A stretch of DNA of 6,784 nucleotides, from contig PMYA01000119.1 in the NCBI GenBank assembly GCA_003170935.1, positions 1 to 6,784 on the forward strand, written 5' to 3'. The DNA is from Methanobacteriota archaeon. GTDB lineage: Archaea; Halobacteriota; Bog-38; Methanoflorentales; Methanoflorentaceae. Below the pieces are notes generated by a model. That model saw nothing but the letters and a program-made list of their open reading frames with translations. It ran no database searches and was not told where the DNA came from. The position numbers were made by a program, and so were the translations under genes. Below, in pieces: positions 1 through 5,553 of this stretch; within the stretch, counting starts at the first letter, position 1; each line of letters begins with the position of its first letter.

Positions 1-18
1 ATTGCCGGTAGCTGCCTA

Positions 19-36
19 TTTTTTTATAAAAAATTT
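19..36 (+). terminator. T-rich tract, possible terminator of an upstream gene
   Basis: A run of seven T (19-25) is followed by ATAAAAAATTT, directly after a GC-rich patch (GCCGGTAGCTGCC, 4-16). Archaeal transcription often ends at T-runs, so this could end a plus-strand transcript entering from the left. No clear hairpin is visible and the upstream gene is outside the window. The stretch could equally be AT-rich promoter spacer. Confidence 0.3.
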
Positions 37-72
37 CAACGGAGCCCGTGCTGGCGTTTTCCTTTAGTCGAC

Positions 73-80
73 TTTATATA
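73..80 (+). promoter_or_regulatory. Archaeal box A (TATA) promoter of the terminase cassette
   Basis: TTTATATA is an exact match to the methanogen box A consensus. Transcription normally starts about 22-27 bases downstream of the box centre, which predicts a start near 100-106. That is just before the ATG at 107 that opens the small ORF of the cassette. No other promoter is apparent between here and the large terminase, so one transcript probably covers 107-2430. Confidence 0.6.
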
Positions 81-106
81 CCGCATTCTGTTTGAATTAA
101 TAGTTG

Positions 107-259
107 ATGATCAAGATGGCATCGAATATGAACATGCAATCGGTTACGATCGACGACCTTGTTGCTCCCTGGCGCCAGCCTCCCGAGATTTCCGGGAGCG
201 GTCTCGAAGGACAGCGGATCGAAAGACTACAAATAGACAGAACAAGGAGGGGCAGGTAA
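107..259 (+). CDS. Small unrecognised protein (50 aa) leading the terminase cassette
   Basis: An open frame begins ATG-ATC-AAG-ATG-GCA and ends at TAA 257-259, immediately before the ATG of the next gene. Starts at 107, 116, 128 and 134 are all possible. The ATG at 107 lies about 30 bases from the box A centre and would be nearly leaderless; the ATG at 116 has an SD-like GATGATC just upstream. The peptide is polar with a basic tail (IDRTRRGR) and resembles no family I know. It is in the same frame as the following gene, separated only by the stop codon, and its last codons contain that gene's AAGGAGG ribosome-binding site. It may be a real cassette protein, a coupling leader peptide, or a chance ORF. 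Two alternative hairpins (180-185 with 193-198; 184-188 with 202-206) fall inside it. Confidence 0.4.
   Translation: MIKMASNMNMQSVTIDDLVAPWRQPPEISGSGLEGQRIERLQIDRTRRGR
245..250 (+). promoter_or_regulatory. Ribosome-binding site of the small terminase gene
   Basis: AGGAGG, extended to AAGGAGGGG, sits nine bases before the ATG at 260. This is the strongest Shine-Dalgarno sequence in the window and fixes that start. It lies within the last codons of the preceding small ORF, so ribosomes finishing that ORF would pass over it. Confidence 0.7.
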
Positions 260-565
260 ATGCCGTACAGAGACCCCACAAGACGACGCGCATACGACGC
301 GGCCTACAAGCGGAGGCGACGGGCTCACGGATGGACAAAAAAAAGGATTGACAAGCGTCTAACCCCCACCCAAATTAAAGATGCCGAAGACCTGCGCAAT
401 CTCTTCAACGAGGTTCTAGTAGAGGTGCAGGACGCCGATGACTCCTCCCTCAAGCTGGAGGCCAAGCTCAGAATCAAGCTGCGGGCCATTGAGATCGGCC
501 TCCGGGTCTTTGAGATTGCCGATCACGAGCAACGCATAGTCGCACTCGAGGAGGAACCGAAATGA
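260..565 (+). CDS. Probable phage-type terminase small subunit
   Basis: This 101-residue protein probably recognises viral DNA and recruits the large terminase for packaging. The first 33 residues are very basic and open with a YRDPTRRRAYDAAYKRRRR stretch, an N-terminal pattern often seen in small phage DNA-binding proteins including small terminases. Residues 37-98 are predicted almost wholly helical and acidic-amphipathic, suiting an oligomerisation domain. The call leans heavily on position: it overlaps the large terminase start by four bases (ATGA, 562-565), the classic TerS-TerL order. A perfect ribosome-binding site supports the ATG. No obvious canonical helix-turn-helix is visible, so another small DNA-binding accessory protein remains possible. 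Confidence 0.6.
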   Translation: MPYRDPTRRRAYDAAYKRRRRAHGWTKKRIDKRLTPTQIKDAEDLRNLFNEVLVEVQDADDSSLKLEAKLRIKLRAIEIGLRVFEIADHEQRIVALEEEPK

Positions 566-2430
566 GCCGACACGAAGCGAGAATTAGAAGACTCGAAAAG
601 CACCGTGCCCGCCGCGCTGCGACGGAGACTGAGATCCCGCATGATCCCGTGGCGTTCGCAGAGTCATTGGGCATCGTACCCGACCCATGGCAACGCGACC
701 TCCTCAACGCAACGGACGAGCGCATCATCCTCAACTGCGCACGCCAGTCCGGAAAATCGACCATTGTCGCTATCCGTGCCCTTCATCACGCCCTCACCAA
801 TTCTGGCTCACTTGTGCTTATCCTCTCCCCGACGCAGCGGCAGTCAGGAGAGCTCTTCAACAAGATCACCAAGTACTATCGGGAGTCTGGCGCGCGCGGC
901 GGCAGCGACGCCAACTCGGCCACCACGTTGCACCTGAAGAACCAGAGCCGCATCGTGTCGCTCCCTGGGTCAGAACCGACTATCCGCGGCTTCAGCGCAC
1001 CGTCTCTCGTACTGATCGACGAAGCCGCACAGGTTTCAGACGAGCTTTATTACGCTGTTCGACCCATGTTCGCCACTTCGAGGGGGCAGCTGATCCTTCT
1101 CAGCACGCCGCGCGGCAAACAGGGCATATTTTGGCACGCGTGGAACCAAGAGCCCGACTGGAAGCGGGTCAAGGTGACGGCTGACGAGTGTCCCCGCATC
1201 TCGAAGGAGTATCTAGTCCAAGAGCGACGCGCGTTACCAAGCGCGTGGTTTGCCCAAGAGTACTATTGTGAATTCGTGCAGGACGAGGCCAGCATCTTCA
1301 AAGAGGCGTGGGTTCAGTATTACGATCCTGCCAATGTTCCTTATATAGATACCGTCATCCAGTCGTGGGATACCGCGCAAACCAAATCGAGCACCTCGAG
1401 TTACGTGGTCGGGCAGGTATGGGGCCGTATCGGCGCCGATTTCTACTTGCTCGACCAAGTGCGCGCCCGTCTTGACTTTGATGAAACGGTGCGGGCTATC
1501 GAAGAGCTGTCAAAGAACTGGCCCCAGTCAACGGCTAAATTAGTGGAAGCTCAGGCGCTCGGCGCTGCCGTAGTCACGCACCTCAAACACCGCATCCCGG
1601 GCCTTATTCCGATCACCGTGAGAGGGTCAAAGGAAACGCGGGCCTTCGATTGTCTGCCGCTCTGGCAATCTAAGAACGTGTATATACCGAAACCGGATGA
1701 CGGCGAGTACGCGTGGGTCTACGAATACGTGCAGGAGCTTTTGAACTTCCCGATTGCCGCCCACGACGACCAAGTGGATGCAACGACCCTTGCGCTAAAT
1801 CAGCTGCACGGCACGTTATTTCCCATATCGAAAGTGCGTGAGGTCGAGACGGTTACCTCGCAGCCGCTGCCCCCGTCGCCGCCGCTGCAAGATCATTGCT
1901 ACTTCATAGGGTGGGTCCCAGGGCGCTCACTGGGCGAGTATACCGTTCTGGTCTTTGACTACACTGATCTCAAGGTCGTCTTCTTCGAGCGCTTCCCCGC
2001 AGAGCCCATAGGAAACCAGATCAAAGGCGTTGCTCAACTCGCCCGACGCTATGATAATGCCGTCGTCAGGGCGTTTGGTGACACGAATGAGGCACTGGTA
2101 TCCGCGCTCGAGGCGCACGACGTCTACGTGGAGCGCGTCGCTGCCTCTAAGCGCGAGTATTACTACGACAACGTGGCCCTCCTGATGGGGAATGACAAGA
2201 TCACCGTTCCCGCCTATCCCGAACTCCAAGCCGAGCTCGATGTTTTCAAATCAGCCCCCACTTATGACGAGAGCGCTGATTATAGCCGACAGGTTGCACA
2301 GCAATCAGGGATCGACGCCCTGTGTCTCGCCACGTATGACCTCACCCCGGGACTGGTCCGCTACATGACTGAACCCGACATCTACTACAGCTACGATCCG
2401 GATTTGTTTGGAAGGATAAACTTTTGGTAG
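562..2430 (+). CDS. terL: Phage-type terminase large subunit (ATPase plus nuclease) with an extra C-terminal domain
   Basis: This is the motor of head-tailed virus DNA packaging: it hydrolyses ATP to pump DNA into a procapsid and cuts the concatemer. The order is: basic leader 1-20; adenine-contact DPWQ 41-44; Walker A ARQSGKST 60-67; Walker B SLVLIDE 148-154, with D153 and catalytic E154; coupling motif LLSTPRG 179-185. An RNase H-like nuclease follows at about 265-415, with D270 (SWDTA), E329 (LVEAQ) and D402/D403/D406 (HDDQVDA), so all expected acidic metal ligands are present. A proline-rich linker at 436-441 leads to a further 180 residues that resemble a second nuclease copy. At 622 residues it is longer than many large terminases, and this extension explains the excess. 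The frame is intact, so it may be functional. Portal and capsid genes do not follow. The codons are more GC-rich than in neighbouring genes to the right, consistent with a viral origin. Confidence 0.93.
   Translation: MSRHEARIRRLEKHRARRAATETEIPHDPVAFAESLGIVPDPWQRDLLNATDERIILNCARQSGKSTIVAIRALHHALTNSGSLVLILSPTQRQSGELFNKITKYYRESGARGGSDANSATTLHLKNQSRIVSLPGSEPTIRGFSAPSLVLIDEAAQVSDELYYAVRPMFATSRGQLILLSTPRGKQGIFWHAWNQEPDWKRVKVTADECPRISKEYLVQERRALPSAWFAQEYYCEFVQDEASIFKEAWVQYYDPANVPYIDTVIQSWDTAQTKSSTSSYVVGQVWGRIGADFYLLDQVRARLDFDETVRAIEELSKNWPQSTAKLVEAQALGAAVVTHLKHRIPGLIPITVRGSKETRAFDCLPLWQSKNVYIPKPDDGEYAWVYEYVQELLNFPIAAHDDQVDATTLALNQLHGTLFPISKVREVETVTSQPLPPSPPLQDHCYFIGWVPGRSLGEYTVLVFDYTDLKVVFFERFPAEPIGNQIKGVAQLARRYDNAVVRAFGDTNEALVSALEAHDVYVERVAASKREYYYDNVALLMGNDKITVPAYPELQAELDVFKSAPTYDESADYSRQVAQQSGIDALCLATYDLTPGLVRYMTEPDIYYSYDPDLFGRINFW
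1897..2343 (+). other. Second, degenerate RNase H-like nuclease domain within the large terminase
   Basis: Residues 446-594 follow the same order as the true nuclease (265-415). Strand one YFIGWVPG aligns with VIQSWDTA, followed by a hydrophobic strand with the charged DYTDLKVVFFERF hairpin. AFGDTNEALVSALEAHDV aligns with LVEAQALGAAVVTHLKHRI. VERVAASKREYYYDNVALL then matches ITVRGSKETRAFDCLPLW, and NDKITVP matches SKNVYIP. SGIDALCLATYDL aligns with DQVDATTLALNQL. By this hand alignment the first metal-binding Asp (D270) is replaced by V452, while D507 and D585 could stand for the second and third acidic positions. The domain is therefore probably not a normal nuclease. A structural or DNA-gripping role is inference. 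Confidence 0.6.
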
Positions 2431-2476
2431 GCTCTTAACACGTCGCTTATGGAACCGCTCTCACTCGTAAGTGCCG

Positions 2477-2507
2477 TGTATATCAATAATATAACAGAGT
2501 TATAACC
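2477..2507 (+). promoter_or_regulatory. AT-rich promoter region of the lipoprotein gene
   Basis: Three box A-like elements lie close together: TGTATATCA (2477-2485), AATATAACA (2488-2496) and GTTATAACC (2499-2507). The last would place the transcription start near 2528, giving a leader of about 50 bases before the lipoprotein ATG. Which box is used cannot be decided by eye. This region separates the lipoprotein from the terminase transcript. Confidence 0.45.
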
Positions 2508-2527
2508 TATCTCTCTCAGGCGATAGT

Positions 2528-2587
2528 ATGAAAAAAATAGCAACAGTTAATCCACCATTCGTATCTTGCATAAGCATATGCAGTTGA
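2528..2587 (+). CDS. Possible 19-codon leader ORF before the lipoprotein
   Basis: ATG-AAA-AAA-ATA opens a 19-residue frame (MKKIATVNPPFVSCISICS) that ends at TGA 2585-2587, overlapping the downstream ATG at 2578 by ten bases in another frame. Its ATG sits 25 bases after the centre of the GTTATAACC box, where a leaderless message would begin. It could couple or tune lipoprotein translation, since that gene lacks a visible ribosome-binding site. Such a short ORF can easily arise by chance. Confidence 0.15.
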   Translation: MKKIATVNPPFVSCISICS

Positions 2588-3129
2588 AACCGATAACTGT
2601 GATAGCTGTTCTATTGCTCATGGTTGCCTCTTTGCTAATAGCGGGTTGCACCACGAGCCCTACATCAAGCACAATAACACACGACGCTTTTTTGGAAAAG
2701 TATGTAGCAACATACAAAAACGTCTCCTACTCGGATAGCAGCCGATATATCAAGGCCTGGAACCTCGCGTGGATTAACAGCACTTCCGCATGCTTACAAT
2801 ATACATACTTCAATAACTCCGACAACACTGCGTGGGATTATGACGAGATAATTATCGTATTTCCAATGTCACAAGCCGCGACACAGTACCTCGACGCTAT
2901 GAACAAGACGGCATACACCCTGTGCAGCACGGAATACGCAGGCGGAGGGGCCTATCAGGAGATAACGGGCCACGCACCACAGATTTATAAAGACTACACT
3001 TATAACGAAGGAAATCCGTTGAATACGTCAGAATACAGGCTTCACGAAATCGTTCAACTCGATAACATCGTTTTCGCAACTATAGGAAAGAAAAGTTATA
3101 ATGTGCTCACCTTTGTGATTCATCTATAA
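2578..3129 (+). CDS. Unrecognised secreted lipoprotein
   Basis: The protein is about 183 residues and I do not recognise its family. Counted from the ATG at 2578, a hydrophobic signal (residues 5-22) ends in the lipobox LIAGC with C24 as the likely lipid anchor. This is followed by a Ser/Thr-rich spacer TTSPTSST. The mature part holds several N-glycosylation sequons (NVS, NST, NNS, NKT, NTS), which fits an archaeal cell-surface location, and is rich in Tyr. Neither the ATG nor an in-frame TTG at 2566 has a convincing ribosome-binding site; I prefer the ATG because it gives a standard signal peptide. It has its own promoter region, and its more AT-rich coding sequence differs from the terminase genes upstream. 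It could be a host envelope protein or a lysogeny cargo gene; the sequence does not decide. Confidence 0.8.
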   Translation: MQLKPITVIAVLLLMVASLLIAGCTTSPTSSTITHDAFLEKYVATYKNVSYSDSSRYIKAWNLAWINSTSACLQYTYFNNSDNTAWDYDEIIIVFPMSQAATQYLDAMNKTAYTLCSTEYAGGGAYQEITGHAPQIYKDYTYNEGNPLNTSEYRLHEIVQLDNIVFATIGKKSYNVLTFVIHL

Positions 3130-3236
3130 ATGGCTTCAAAATGGTATTAACGACGCAATCGTTGTTCATTGTCTATTGAAGAAGAGGCGTTTTCTGCCTA
3201 AAGATCAAACGCTGCTTTTAAAAAAAAGTGACATGG

Positions 3237-3258
3237 TTTTGTTACCATTTTGTTACCA
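3237..3258 (+). repeat. Two perfect tandem copies of an 11-bp unit
   Basis: TTTTGTTACCA occurs at 3237-3247 and again at 3248-3258, followed by a further TTTTTT. The unit is exactly repeated with no spacer. It is too short to be a CRISPR array or an IS end. It may be slippage within a terminator or a binding site. Confidence 0.85.
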
Positions 3259-3264
3259 TTTTTT
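3248..3264 (+). terminator. Probable T-rich terminator of the lipoprotein transcript
   Basis: Successive T-runs within TTTTGTTACCATTTTTTCC lie about 120-135 bases after the lipoprotein stop, in a region where transcripts from both sides converge. Oligo-T tracts of this kind end transcription by archaeal RNA polymerase. No strong hairpin is needed or seen. Confidence 0.4.
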
Positions 3265-3421
3265 CCACTTGATCGTCCTTAGCCAACATTCGTATCCGCG
3301 GGGATCTTATACAGAATCTGATCTCTGCTCGTACATGTCGCTGGCTAAAGAACATCAAACGTGATCATAGGTATTATGGTCAGACCTCTGGCAAGAGCCA
3401 ACGCCCTATCTAAAAGGTGAC

Positions 3422-3832
3422 CTACACCATCTTAGTCCCGGCTTCCATAGAGGCGCTCTGGTTCCAGACCTCAACCGGCGTGAAGGTCCAGATGCCCTGG
3501 AGGGTCATACCCATCTGCTTGATTTTCTCTGACATACCATCAAACATCGGACCAGAGGTGACGTAGTCTCCCACTGCGCATCTGATCTCGTAGGACGTAG
3601 GGCCGGCGAGGACCAGGAACGAAGCGGTCTTGCCGTCCTTCTTCATCGCTTCCAGGTTCTTTCCTGTCCGCTTCATCAAAATAGCGCCGGCAATCATCAT
3701 CTCGTTCGAAGGGGCCGCGATACTGCCAGCTTGGATGGCGTGCGGAGCGCCGTCCGGGCCGACGGTTGCGAGGATCTTCGGATTATCCTTGTTGTTAATT
3801 GCCTCTACTACTTCATCAGGTATCTTGACCAT
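3422..3832 (-). CDS. Small FMN-binding split-barrel protein, pyridoxamine 5'-phosphate oxidase-like
   Basis: This cytoplasmic flavoprotein of about 136 residues has the FMN-binding split-barrel fold. The opening strand-turn-strand NPKILATVGPDGAPHAI is the family hallmark. A strand MMIAGAILM follows, then the basic segment KRTGKNLEAMKKDGK that normally contacts the FMN phosphate, then SFLVLAG. A final strand is IWTFTPVEVWN. The length suits the short single-domain members, whose reactions are mostly unknown (flavin reductases, redox sensors); true pyridoxal-phosphate synthesis is unlikely. I chose the ATG at 3832 because GGTGA lies five bases before it; a GTG at 3841 overlaps that signal and would add three residues. 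It lies 110 bases after the flavodoxin gene on the same strand. No clear terminator separates them, so co-transcription is likely. A weak TATA-like TATTTACG near 3865 could add a second start. Confidence 0.88.
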   Translation of the reverse strand: MVKIPDEVVEAINNKDNPKILATVGPDGAPHAIQAGSIAAPSNEMMIAGAILMKRTGKNLEAMKKDGKTASFLVLAGPTSYEIRCAVGDYVTSGPMFDGMSEKIKQMGMTLQGIWTFTPVEVWNQSASMEAGTKMV

Positions 3833-3942
3833 GACTTTCACCTAGTCAACAAGGTTCATTCATCAAACGTAAATAGTTGCCTAAGTTCAACGCGTCATCT
3901 TGACTGGATCTGCAGACTACGTAAGCCCTGCCTGAAGCCAAG

Positions 3943-4398
3943 TCATGGATATTTTTCCTTCAATCCCCGCGCAAATACGCGTGCGTCCTCTAGATCTTCC
4001 GCATTTGGTCTCCCCTTATTTATCCCCCCGAAAAGTTTCAAAGGCCCAACGGTGTCCCATCCCTTGCAGGAGAACTCACCTGTAATGGAGAAACCTCGAT
4101 TCACCAGCATCTCTTTCAGAGCAGCATGTCCCTGTCCTTCTCTTCCGCCCCTGGTATAAAAGATAAAACTTTGTTTCCCAGTGACGGCAGGGAGCCCCTT
4201 TACAAACTGCAGGAGGGTCTTATGGAACTTCCTGCCATAGATCCCTGATCCAAAGCCGATCAGGTCATATGCAGTGAGGGTTTCGGGTTGTGCCTCACCG
4301 ACAGGGACAAGGTCCGCCCCAAGCTCTTCTGCCATCACCTTTGCTACTTTTTCCGTGTTCTGGTGGTGAACTGAAGCATAGACGATCAATGTGTTCAT
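3943..4398 (-). CDS. Flavodoxin
   Basis: This soluble FMN protein of 151 residues carries low-potential electrons between redox enzymes. The flavodoxin fold is evident in order: strand NTLIVYAS (2-9); FMN-phosphate loop SVHHQNTEKVA (9-19), a variant of the usual TGNT loop; strand AYDLIGFGSGIYG (44-55), where Y54 could stack on the flavin; strand SFIFYTRGGREG (77-88), the second flavin loop. A C-terminal segment KLFGGINKGRPNAEDLEDA (121-139) is typical of a methanogen and clostridial subgroup. The length is normal for a short-chain flavodoxin. The ATG is preceded by a modest AGGG. Downstream on the same strand is another FMN protein, which suggests a small flavin-based redox unit. The electron donor and acceptor cannot be told from this window. 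Confidence 0.93.
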   Translation of the reverse strand: MNTLIVYASVHHQNTEKVAKVMAEELGADLVPVGEAQPETLTAYDLIGFGSGIYGRKFHKTLLQFVKGLPAVTGKQSFIFYTRGGREGQGHAALKEMLVNRGFSITGEFSCKGWDTVGPLKLFGGINKGRPNAEDLEDARVFARGLKEKYP

Positions 4399-4425
4399 GG
4401 TGAGTGCCCTTGGTGGCGCTTATTG

Positions 4426-4434
4426 TAATATTTT
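4426..4434 (-). promoter_or_regulatory. Candidate box A promoter of the flavodoxin gene
   Basis: Read on the minus strand this is AAAATATTA, about 32 bases before the flavodoxin ATG at 4398. Transcription would begin near 4402-4408 with a very short leader. It lies in the 154-base gap after the regulator gene, which also contains a candidate terminator, so flavodoxin is probably expressed independently of the regulator. Confidence 0.4.
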
Positions 4435-4520
4435 CTGCCCTTGTGACCACTCTACGATCACTTCTTGCCGAATTTGCCAGCTATTTCGAAAATCATCAAC
4501 CGTTGCACGTTTCGGCTAAT

Positions 4521-4541
4521 CCAAATAATTAAAAACCTAGG
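4521..4541 (-). terminator. Candidate terminator after the regulator gene
   Basis: On the minus strand the sequence reads CCTAGG followed by TTTTTAATTATTT, beginning about 12 bases after the regulator stop. An oligo-T run soon after a stop codon is the usual archaeal termination signal. No hairpin is convincing. Confidence 0.4.
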
Positions 4542-4552
4542 CAAGGGAGACT

Positions 4553-5062
4553 TTATTTGAGCAACACGACGTTTCCCATCCCACGCCGCCTACGCTCTAT
4601 AAGTCCTCGGCTTTCAAGCCCATAAAGCGCCCGGCTGACGTTAGATTTTGGCAGCCCTGTCTTTTCGACGAGCACACTCTGGTCGATGACTCCTTCATCG
4701 ATAATAGCCTTGTAGAGCGTTTGCTCATCATTTTTAAGCGTTTTTGCGACCTCTTCCCATCGTTGCCGCCGCTCTTCTAAGATAACTTCTGCTGCGGACG
4801 CATTAGGCGTTAGAGCCGGCGTTACTCCGTCGTCATGCAGCAAGATGTATGCCGCTGTGGCGCTCATGAGGACGAGGGCTGCTCCGATTTCTAGTACGTC
4901 GGTGTACGTAAATAACCCTGGGACTTGACTGATTATGGCAGTATCGCCCTCAACGAGTATTTGTACGGGTGTCGGATTGAGCAGCTTGAATGCGAGAACG
5001 AGTACCGAAGCGAGAAAAATGACTGCAGCGAAAAGCGTTTTTCCTCGAATTCCCCCCCTCAT
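4553..5062 (-). CDS. Membrane-tethered winged helix-turn-helix regulator
   Basis: This 169-residue protein is probably a transcription factor anchored in the cell membrane. After a positively charged start (MRGGIRGK), membrane segment one spans about 9-28, an outside loop 29-55, and segment two about 56-76. An acidic/basic helical linker (92-110) follows, then a cytoplasmic winged helix-turn-helix at 111-169. There, QSVLVEKTGLPKSNVSRAL supplies the turn and recognition helix (about 138-150), and the wing is IERRRRGMGNVVLL. The layout matches the archaeal membrane-associated regulators grouped in COG2512. GAGG lies ten bases before the ATG. It starts only 32 bases after the stop of a gene for an exported-domain protein on the same strand, so the two are very likely one operon. 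That partner may supply or modulate the external signal (inference). The target promoters are unknown. Confidence 0.87.
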   Translation of the reverse strand: MRGGIRGKTLFAAVIFLASVLVLAFKLLNPTPVQILVEGDTAIISQVPGLFTYTDVLEIGAALVLMSATAAYILLHDDGVTPALTPNASAAEVILEERRQRWEEVAKTLKNDEQTLYKAIIDEGVIDQSVLVEKTGLPKSNVSRALYGLESRGLIERRRRGMGNVVLLK

Positions 5063-5094
5063 GATAAGTATGCCTCACTTCGCACGGCGTTGGG

Positions 5095-5553
5095 TTAATC
5101 CGAGCACCCCGGACCGTAGCAAATGCGTTCCTCTACCGAAATTATTTTTTCATGCGGTATATCGATATCGATCTTGTAAAACTTATCAGAGACTTTCAAA
5201 AAGAGAGATGCAGTCTCAAAGGGTTGCTCCGCAGATTGAGATGGGGGTGCTCTTGAAATAGCGATCGCCACAACAGTGTAGTTTTGACCGGCAAGAAGTG
5301 CTCGTACGCGTTCGTCTTTGTTTGCAATCTCAGTCAAATTTTTAACACGCGAATCAAATTGAGACTGTTGTTGTGTTGTTTGATCTGCCGATTGCCCTGT
5401 CGGTGACGGCTTAATTACGCTAATATAATTATCGTTACTGCCAGGTACCGCCTTTTCTGCTCCGATCACGATAAGAATGGCTCCTGTCACAACTCCGACA
5501 ACCAGCAAAATGCTTAATAATGCAAGCCGTCGGTTAAGTCCAGCTCTCATCAT
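5095..5553 (-). CDS. Membrane-anchored protein with exported domain, possibly PepSY-like
   Basis: This 152-residue protein has a short basic start (MMRAGLNRR), one membrane helix at about 10-32, a Gln/Ser/Thr-rich spacer (49-66), and an exported alpha/beta domain (67-152). The domain contains NKDERVRALLAGQNYTVVAI (78-97), then a hydrophobic hairpin ETASLFLKVSDKFYKIDIDI (113-132), and VISV-like strand EKIISVEERI before the end. A helix ending in 'RVRALLAG' followed by paired strands recalls small PepSY-like domains, but I cannot prove that. Two cysteines near the C-terminus (C145 and C150, CYGPGC) could form a disulfide or bind metal. AAGGAG lies five bases before the ATG, a strong start signal. 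The membrane-bound regulator follows after 32 bases, which suggests a sensing partner. No enzyme motif is visible. Confidence 0.8.
   Translation of the reverse strand: MMRAGLNRRLALLSILLVVGVVTGAILIVIGAEKAVPGSNDNYISVIKPSPTGQSADQTTQQQSQFDSRVKNLTEIANKDERVRALLAGQNYTVVAIAISRAPPSQSAEQPFETASLFLKVSDKFYKIDIDIPHEKIISVEERICYGPGCSD

Larger units (their letters stand above)
3130..3421. other. Convergent intergenic region, no convincing gene
   Basis: This 292-base stretch lies between the ends of the plus-strand lipoprotein and the minus-strand FMN-binding protein. It contains an A/T block (TTTTAAAAAAAA, from 3217), an 11-bp tandem repeat, and a small hairpin TGGC-AAGA-GCCA (3389-3400). Its only ORF of note begins with TTG, lacks a ribosome-binding site and reads as low-quality sequence. 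Confidence 0.5.

Noticed and set aside
1..351. Plus-strand frame 1 is open from the window edge to the TGA at 349-351
   Set aside because: It runs through the T-run, the box A and the small terminase start, lacks an early start codon, and its translation does not look like a protein domain. Probably chance, although a gene ending here cannot be fully excluded without the upstream sequence.
687..1184. 165-codon plus-strand frame inside the large terminase (also a 110-codon frame at 605-937)
   Set aside because: Both are rich in Arg, His, Pro and Gln, as expected for an out-of-frame reading of GC-rich coding DNA. They lie wholly within a gene with strong family motifs, and I see no ribosome-binding site.
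3176..3364. 62-codon plus-strand ORF in the convergent intergenic region
   Set aside because: It has a TTG start, no ribosome-binding site and a translation running through the tandem repeat and A-run; no domain is recognisable.
3731..4159. 142-codon plus-strand ORF across the two flavoprotein genes
   Set aside because: It is antisense to two well-supported genes and spans their intergenic gap; its composition is that of a shadow frame.
4935..5261. 108-codon plus-strand ORF opposite the sensor-regulator operon
   Set aside because: It is antisense to two genes with clear membrane segments and ribosome-binding sites, and has no domain.
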